Positions 6,889 through 10,374 of a stretch of 10,374 bases of DNA are shown piece by piece. The notes under the pieces are model-generated. The model made no database searches. It had not been told where the DNA came from and was given only the letters and a program-made list of their open reading frames with translations. The stretch is from positions 1-10,374 of the forward strand of contig DSBB01000491.1 in NCBI GenBank assembly GCA_011046175.1, written 5' to 3'. A program made the translations under genes and the position numbers. This DNA is from Candidatus Hydrogenedentota bacterium (GTDB taxonomy: Bacteria; Hydrogenedentota; Hydrogenedentia; Hydrogenedentales; CAITNO01). Each line of letters starts with the position of its first letter. The stretch's first letter is position 1.

Positions 6889-7920
6889 TTATACTTCCTC
6901 AGGCTTGAAGTGCTTCAACTCCTCAAGGAATTTGCCACCGCCCAAAACTACTGCGCCCAAGGGGTCTTCCGCTATGGTAACATGCAGGCCGGTTTCCTGG
7001 GCAATAAGCTGGTCGAGTCCGCGCAACAGCGCCCCGCCGCCTGCCAGCACCACGCCGCGGTCCACGATGTCCGCTGATAATTCCGGCGGCGTGCGTTCCA
7101 ATGTTACGCGCACCGCGTCAACAATGGAATTTACCGGTTCGCGCAGGGATTCGCGTATCTCCTCCGAGGTGATCGTAATGACCTTCGGAAGCCCGAGCAC
7201 CTGATCGCGCCCCTTGACCTGCATCTCCGTCTCTTCTTTGAGCGGGAACGCGGAACCTATCTGCATCTTGATTTCTTCGGCGGTGCGCTCGCCCACCATC
7301 AAATTGTAGGTTCGCTTCAGATGCTGCATGATGGCCTGGTCCATTTCGTCGCCGGCCACGCGCACCGATTTGGGAAACACAATGCCGCCCAGCGCTATCA
7401 CGGCGACTTCCGTTGTGCCGCCGCCGATGTCCACTATCATGCAGCCCTGCGGCTCGTGGACGGGCAGGCCCGCGCCAATGGCCGCCGCCATCGGTTCCTC
7501 GATGATATACACCTTTTTCGCGCCCGCCTGGATGGCGCTTTCCACCACGGCGCGCCGCTCTACGGCGGTGATGCCGGAAGGCACGCTGACGGCGACGCGC
7601 GGCCACGCCGGAAGCCGCTTGCGGTTATGCACCTTTTGAATGAAATGGCGCAACATGGCCTCCGTTATCTCGAAGTCCGCAATCACGCCGTCTTTCATGG
7701 GGCGTATGGCCACGATATTGCCCGGCGTGCGCCCGATCATGCTTTTCGCCTCATTGCCGACGGCTCGGGGCACGCCCGTATCTTTATTGATTGCCACCAC
7801 CGAAGGCTCGCTCAATACGATGCCCTGACCCTTGACGTATACAAGCGTATTCGCCGTACCGAGGTCTATGGCCATGTCGTGCGAAAACAAACCGGGCAGA
7901 TGACGCAGTATGTTAAACAC
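6889..7920 (-). CDS. mreB: MreB, actin-like rod-shape cytoskeletal ATPase
   Basis: 343 residues from a GTG start at 7920. MreB forms short membrane-attached double filaments that direct side-wall synthesis. Seen in order: an amphipathic membrane-binding start (MFNILRHLPGLFS), phosphate-1 loop DLGTANT (19-25), the conserved VKGQGIVLSEPSVVAI region (29-44), EEPMAAAIGAGLP (141-153), phosphate-2 loop DIGGGTTE (164-171), and the adenosine motif LAGGGALLRG (292-301). The frame is open upstream to a TTG at 8007, which would add 29 residues (MRNSCALFFY...) unlike any MreB. The GTG is preferred because GGAAAGG lies 7 bases before it, and the resulting length and N-terminus match the family (E. coli MreB is 347 residues). 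It is the first gene of the cluster, with a promoter candidate at 8043-8051. Confidence 0.97.
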   Translation of the reverse strand: MFNILRHLPGLFSHDMAIDLGTANTLVYVKGQGIVLSEPSVVAINKDTGVPRAVGNEAKSMIGRTPGNIVAIRPMKDGVIADFEITEAMLRHFIQKVHNRKRLPAWPRVAVSVPSGITAVERRAVVESAIQAGAKKVYIIEEPMAAAIGAGLPVHEPQGCMIVDIGGGTTEVAVIALGGIVFPKSVRVAGDEMDQAIMQHLKRTYNLMVGERTAEEIKMQIGSAFPLKEETEMQVKGRDQVLGLPKVITITSEEIRESLREPVNSIVDAVRVTLERTPPELSADIVDRGVVLAGGGALLRGLDQLIAQETGLHVTIAEDPLGAVVLGGGKFLEELKHFKPEEV

Positions 7921-8020
7921 TATCGAACCTTTCCATGCGCTCAAAGCGACACAGACGCCGGCAAAACGCCGGCATGCATAGAAAAAGAGGGCGCACGAAT
8001 TCCGCAACTGATTCCCGCAT
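7913..8020 (-). CDS. Possible 35-codon leader ORF overlapping the mreB start
   Basis: An ATG at 8020 on the minus strand, about 16 bases after the predicted mreB transcription start, opens a 35-codon frame (begins MRESVAEFVRPLF, ends MERFDSV). Its TAA stop (7915-7913) lies just inside mreB, so the two frames overlap by 8 bases. The peptide has seven Arg and three Cys and no recognised domain. A GGGG run 6 bases before the ATG is at best a weak ribosome site. The frame stays open further upstream to an ATG at 8179, but that lies beyond the promoter. It could be a real coupling or leader peptide, or chance. Confidence 0.25.
   Translation of the reverse strand: MRESVAEFVRPLFLCMPAFCRRLCRFERMERFDSV
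7928..7934 (-). promoter_or_regulatory. mreB ribosome binding site (decides the GTG start)
   Basis: GGAAAGG on the minus strand, 7 bases before GTG at 7920. It rejects the longer TTG-initiated reading of mreB. Confidence 0.7.
7957..7973 (-). promoter_or_regulatory. GC hairpin in the mreB leader
   Basis: GCCGGC, a five-base loop, then GCCGGC: a perfect 6-bp GC stem in the mreB 5' leader, about 37 bases before the start codon. No T tract follows on either strand, so it is not a simple terminator. It may protect the message or affect translation; it lies within the possible leader ORF. Confidence 0.4.
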
Positions 8021-8042
8021 TACGCGCCCCAAGACAAAACAC

Positions 8043-8051
8043 ATTATAACA
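8043..8051 (-). promoter_or_regulatory. Extended -10 promoter of the mreB cluster
   Basis: TGTTATAAT on the minus strand: a perfect TATAAT with the TGN extension, typical of sigma-70-type promoters that need little -35 contact. A partial -35 (TTGGGA, complement of 8068-8073) sits 19 bases upstream, slightly too far. Transcription would begin near 8036, giving a leader of about 115 bases before mreB. Confidence 0.6.
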
Positions 8052-8103
8052 GAACATCTGCGCGGATTCCCAACATTAAGGGTCAAAGGAAAATTTTTTT
8101 TAC

Positions 8104-8122
8104 CATGCCGGTAATTGGTATG
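8104..8122. promoter_or_regulatory. Imperfect palindrome between mreB and mfd (possible operator)
   Basis: CATGCC and GGTATG form near-inverted arms (five of six positions match) around a seven-base AT-rich centre, just right of an A/T tract. It lies in the 276-base divergent region, upstream of both genes. A regulator site is possible, but one such palindrome could easily occur by chance. Confidence 0.2.
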
Positions 8123-8196
8123 CTTTGTCATCATCTGTTGTTTCTCTCCGAAGCGTTCACATCGCACAAACCATAACACAACCTGATACGATAGTT

Positions 8197-10374
8197 ATGA
8201 ATCTGCCTGAAATAAATTGCGTGAAAGCCATCGCCGCCGCCGTCGAGGCGCATCCCCGGGGCGAGGTGGAGCTTGCGGGCGGTTGGGGCGCGTCAAAAAC
8301 GCTTGCCGCGTTGCAGGCGGCGCAGCGGTTGAAAAGCGCGTTGCTTGTTCTTGCGCCGGGGCGCATCGAGGCGGAGGCGATCTATGACGACCTGGCGACA
8401 TTCGCGGGCGAGGGGTGCTCCCTTATGTTTCCGGCATGGGAAGTGCTGCCGGACGATACCATGAGCCCCGCCGACGACATTGTGGCGGAGCGGATGAACG
8501 CGCTGGAACTGCTGAACGACGCCCGAGAGGCGGGGGCGCCGCTCTACGTGGTTGCGCCGGTGCGCTCGTTCATGCAATACGTCATTGCGCGTCGTCAGTT
8601 GCGCGATAATTCGCTGCGCGTGTCCGTCGGGGAAACCGCGCCGATGGAAGACCTCATCGAGAAACTGATTCGTCTCGGTTACACGCGCGAACCGATGGTG
8701 GAGCAGCGAGGCGAGTTCAGCGTGCGCGGCGGCATTTTGGACATCTTTCCCATCTCGGCGGAACTGCCCTTTCGCATCGAGTATTTTGATGACGAAATAG
8801 AGTCCATGCGCCTGTTCGAGCCGGAAACACAGCGCAGCGTGACCCGTATCGAGTCCATGCGCGTACCGCCGCGCTCGGAAAAGGCGGGGCTTGCCCGGTC
8901 GCGCAAAGACAAGATGCTGGAATCGCTCGCGGCGTATCTGCCGGACAATACGCTGGTCGCGCTGGATGAGCCGCTGGCCGTCGCGGAACAGGCCATGCGC
9001 GTGGCGGCGCAATGCGCGGACAGTCCCTACTTCATGGATTGGGCGCAGGCGCGCGCCACGCTGGGACGTTTCCCGAAGCTCGCGCTCGCGCAAACGCCCC
9101 GCCGCGACGCTGCCGTGGCGAAGTTTACCATGCGCACCGCTTCCGTGGAAAGCTTTGCGGGACATCCCGAAGCGTTTTGGGAACAGTTGCGCGACTGGGA
9201 ACTGACCGGCTTCGATGTGCGCATTTTCTGCGTGAATCCGGGCGAGCAGCGCCGCTTCCTTGAATTGCTGCGCGAGCACGGCTATCGCCCCGGGAAAGAC
9301 GCGTCGCGCATCGCGGTCGAGGTGGGCAGGCTGCGCGCCGGATTCGCGTCCCACACGGACAAACTTGTGTTGCTCAGCGAGCGCGAGATATTCGGCAGGC
9401 ATTACGTGCGCCGCAAACGGCGGCGTTTCGAGGCGGGCGCCGCGCTCACCCAGTACGGAGATTTAAGGGCGGGCAATTTTGTGGTGCATGAAGTGCATGG
9501 CATTGGGCGCTATCAGGGATTGCGCCAGTTTCCAGGGCGCTCCGGCGACTATCTCGCCATTGCCTATGCGGGCGGCGACACGATCTATGTGCCCGCCACG
9601 CATCTTGACCAGCTGCAAAAATACCTCGGCGGCGATGGCGCCATGCCGAAAATGGACAGACTGGGCGGCGCCGGTTGGGCGCGCACCCGGGAACGGGTCA
9701 AACGCGCGGTCCGCGAGATGACCGACGAACTGCTGGCGTTGTACGCCGCCCGCGAAAACCGCGACGGGCACGCTTTCGCGCCGGATACGCCGTGGCAGGC
9801 GGAATTCGAGGACGCCTTCGAATACGAGGAAACGCCAGACCAGCGTCGCGCCATCAATGAGGTAAAGCGCGATATGGAATCGCCCCGGCCCATGGACAGG
9901 CTCTTGTGCGGCGACGTGGGTTTTGGCAAGACGGAGGTCGCCATACGTGCCGCGTTCAAGGCGGTCATGGACAAAAAACAGGTAGCCCTGCTCGCGCCCA
10001 CCACCGTGCTGGTGCAGCAGCATTACAACACCTTCCGCGAGCGTTTTGCCGATTACCCCATTCGCGTCGAGGCGTTGAACCGGTTTCGCACGCCAAAAGA
10101 CATCAGGGACACCATCAGCCGCTTGAAAAGCGGCGAAACGGACATCGTCATCGGCACCCATCGCCTGCTCTCTCGCGATGTGGGCTTTCATGATCTCGGC
10201 CTGGTCATTATTGACGAAGAGCAGCGTTTTGGTGTGCGTCACAAGGAACGGCTCAAGCAGATGCGCGCCCTTGTGGACGTGCTCACCATGTCCGCCACGC
10301 CCATACCGCGCACGCTTCATTTCTCGCTTATCGGCATCCGCGACATGAGCCTCATCAACACCGCGCCCAACGAC
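8197..10374 (+). CDS. mfd: Mfd, transcription-repair coupling factor (3' end cut by the window)
   Basis: 726 codons, open to the window edge. Mfd binds RNA polymerase stalled at DNA damage, pushes it off by ATP-driven translocation and recruits UvrA. Seen in order: a UvrB-like module (about 1-330) with REPMVEQRGEFSVRGGILDIFP near 162-183; the RNA-polymerase-interaction domain (about 422-500, VVHEVHGIGRYQGL and GGDTIYVPATHLDQLQKY); the linker WARTRERVKRAVREMTDELL; then translocase motifs GDVGFGKTE (Walker A, K578), APTTVLVQQHY, GTHRLL, DEEQRFGV (D673-Q676) and MSATPIPRTL (SAT at 699-701). Missing beyond the edge are helicase motifs IV-VI, the TRG motif and the C-terminal inhibitory domain. Walker A falls some 55 residues earlier than in E. 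coli, so the N-terminal part is compact. Degenerate Walker-like GGWGASKT (28-35) survives in the UvrB-like part. ATG at 8197 has no clear ribosome site and no confident promoter was found. Confidence 0.97.
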   Translation, partial: MNLPEINCVKAIAAAVEAHPRGEVELAGGWGASKTLAALQAAQRLKSALLVLAPGRIEAEAIYDDLATFAGEGCSLMFPAWEVLPDDTMSPADDIVAERMNALELLNDAREAGAPLYVVAPVRSFMQYVIARRQLRDNSLRVSVGETAPMEDLIEKLIRLGYTREPMVEQRGEFSVRGGILDIFPISAELPFRIEYFDDEIESMRLFEPETQRSVTRIESMRVPPRSEKAGLARSRKDKMLESLAAYLPDNTLVALDEPLAVAEQAMRVAAQCADSPYFMDWAQARATLGRFPKLALAQTPRRDAAVAKFTMRTASVESFAGHPEAFWEQLRDWELTGFDVRIFCVNPGEQRRFLELLREHGYRPGKDASRIAVEVGRLRAGFASHTDKLVLLSEREIFGRHYVRRKRRRFEAGAALTQYGDLRAGNFVVHEVHGIGRYQGLRQFPGRSGDYLAIAYAGGDTIYVPATHLDQLQKYLGGDGAMPKMDRLGGAGWARTRERVKRAVREMTDELLALYAARENRDGHAFAPDTPWQAEFEDAFEYEETPDQRRAINEVKRDMESPRPMDRLLCGDVGFGKTEVAIRAAFKAVMDKKQVALLAPTTVLVQQHYNTFRERFADYPIRVEALNRFRTPKDIRDTISRLKSGETDIVIGTHRLLSRDVGFHDLGLVIIDEEQRFGVRHKERLKQMRALVDVLTMSATPIPRTLHFSLIGIRDMSLINTAPND

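Noticed and set aside
7321..8049. Plus-strand open frame (242 codons) antisense to mreB
   Set aside because: His/Arg-rich shadow of mreB phase; overlaps the entire N-terminal half of a certain gene.
8125..8196. mfd promoter (TTGTCA near 8125 or CATAAC near 8172)
   Set aside because: No pair of hexamers with acceptable match and spacing; left unannotated.
8293..9402. Long minus-strand open frame (369 codons) opposite mfd
   Set aside because: Arg/His-rich shadow of the GC-biased mfd codons; mfd on the other strand is unambiguous with all family motifs, and the shadow matches no family.
9463..10320. Minus-strand open frame (285 codons) opposite the Mfd translocase domain
   Set aside because: Antisense shadow over highly conserved helicase motifs; no ribosome site or domain.

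Overview
The window carries a cell-elongation (rod-shape) gene cluster of a diderm, rod-shaped bacterium, a divergent DNA-repair gene on one side, and the 3' end of a mobile intron on the other. I cannot name the organism. The moderately high GC, the full MreB-MreC-MreD-PBP2-RodA set and a secreted purple-acid-phosphatase-like enzyme fit many Gram-negative lineages; a Proteobacteria-like or PVC/Hydrogenedentota-like origin is only a guess.

Layout from left to right. Positions 1-122 (+ strand) are the 3' end of a group II intron: end of domain IV, a well-formed domain V and a domain VI with a plausible branch-point A. About 40 bases further is a hairpin with a T tract on the minus strand, the likely terminator of the minus-strand cluster. 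Minus-strand genes then fill 220-7920. In transcription order they are mreB (6889-7920), mreC (5864-6826), mreD (5337-5867), mrdA/PBP2 (3406-5337), rodA (2159-3400) and a secreted metallophosphoesterase (220-2073). From mreC to rodA the genes are tightly packed: an ATGA overlap, a TGATG overlap, and a 5-base gap with the rodA ribosome site inside mrdA. From 8197 to the right edge, on the plus strand, is the first 726 codons of mfd, cut by the window end.

How it works together: MreB forms membrane-bound filaments, MreC and MreD link them to the periplasm, RodA polymerises glycan strands and PBP2 cross-links them. The phosphoesterase lies 85 bases beyond rodA and may be an accessory cargo gene. 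Mfd removes stalled RNA polymerase at DNA lesions and is functionally separate; it shares only the 276-base divergent control region.

The most interesting parts are the mreB leader (a perfect extended -10 element, a GC hairpin and a 35-codon upstream ORF whose stop overlaps the mreB GTG start), the phosphoesterase (non-canonical second metal motif and an unassigned N-terminal region of about 200 residues), and the group II intron end beside a convergent terminator. I saw no CRISPR array, tRNA, rRNA, IS transposase or clearly new multi-gene system; most of the window is well-conserved core biology.
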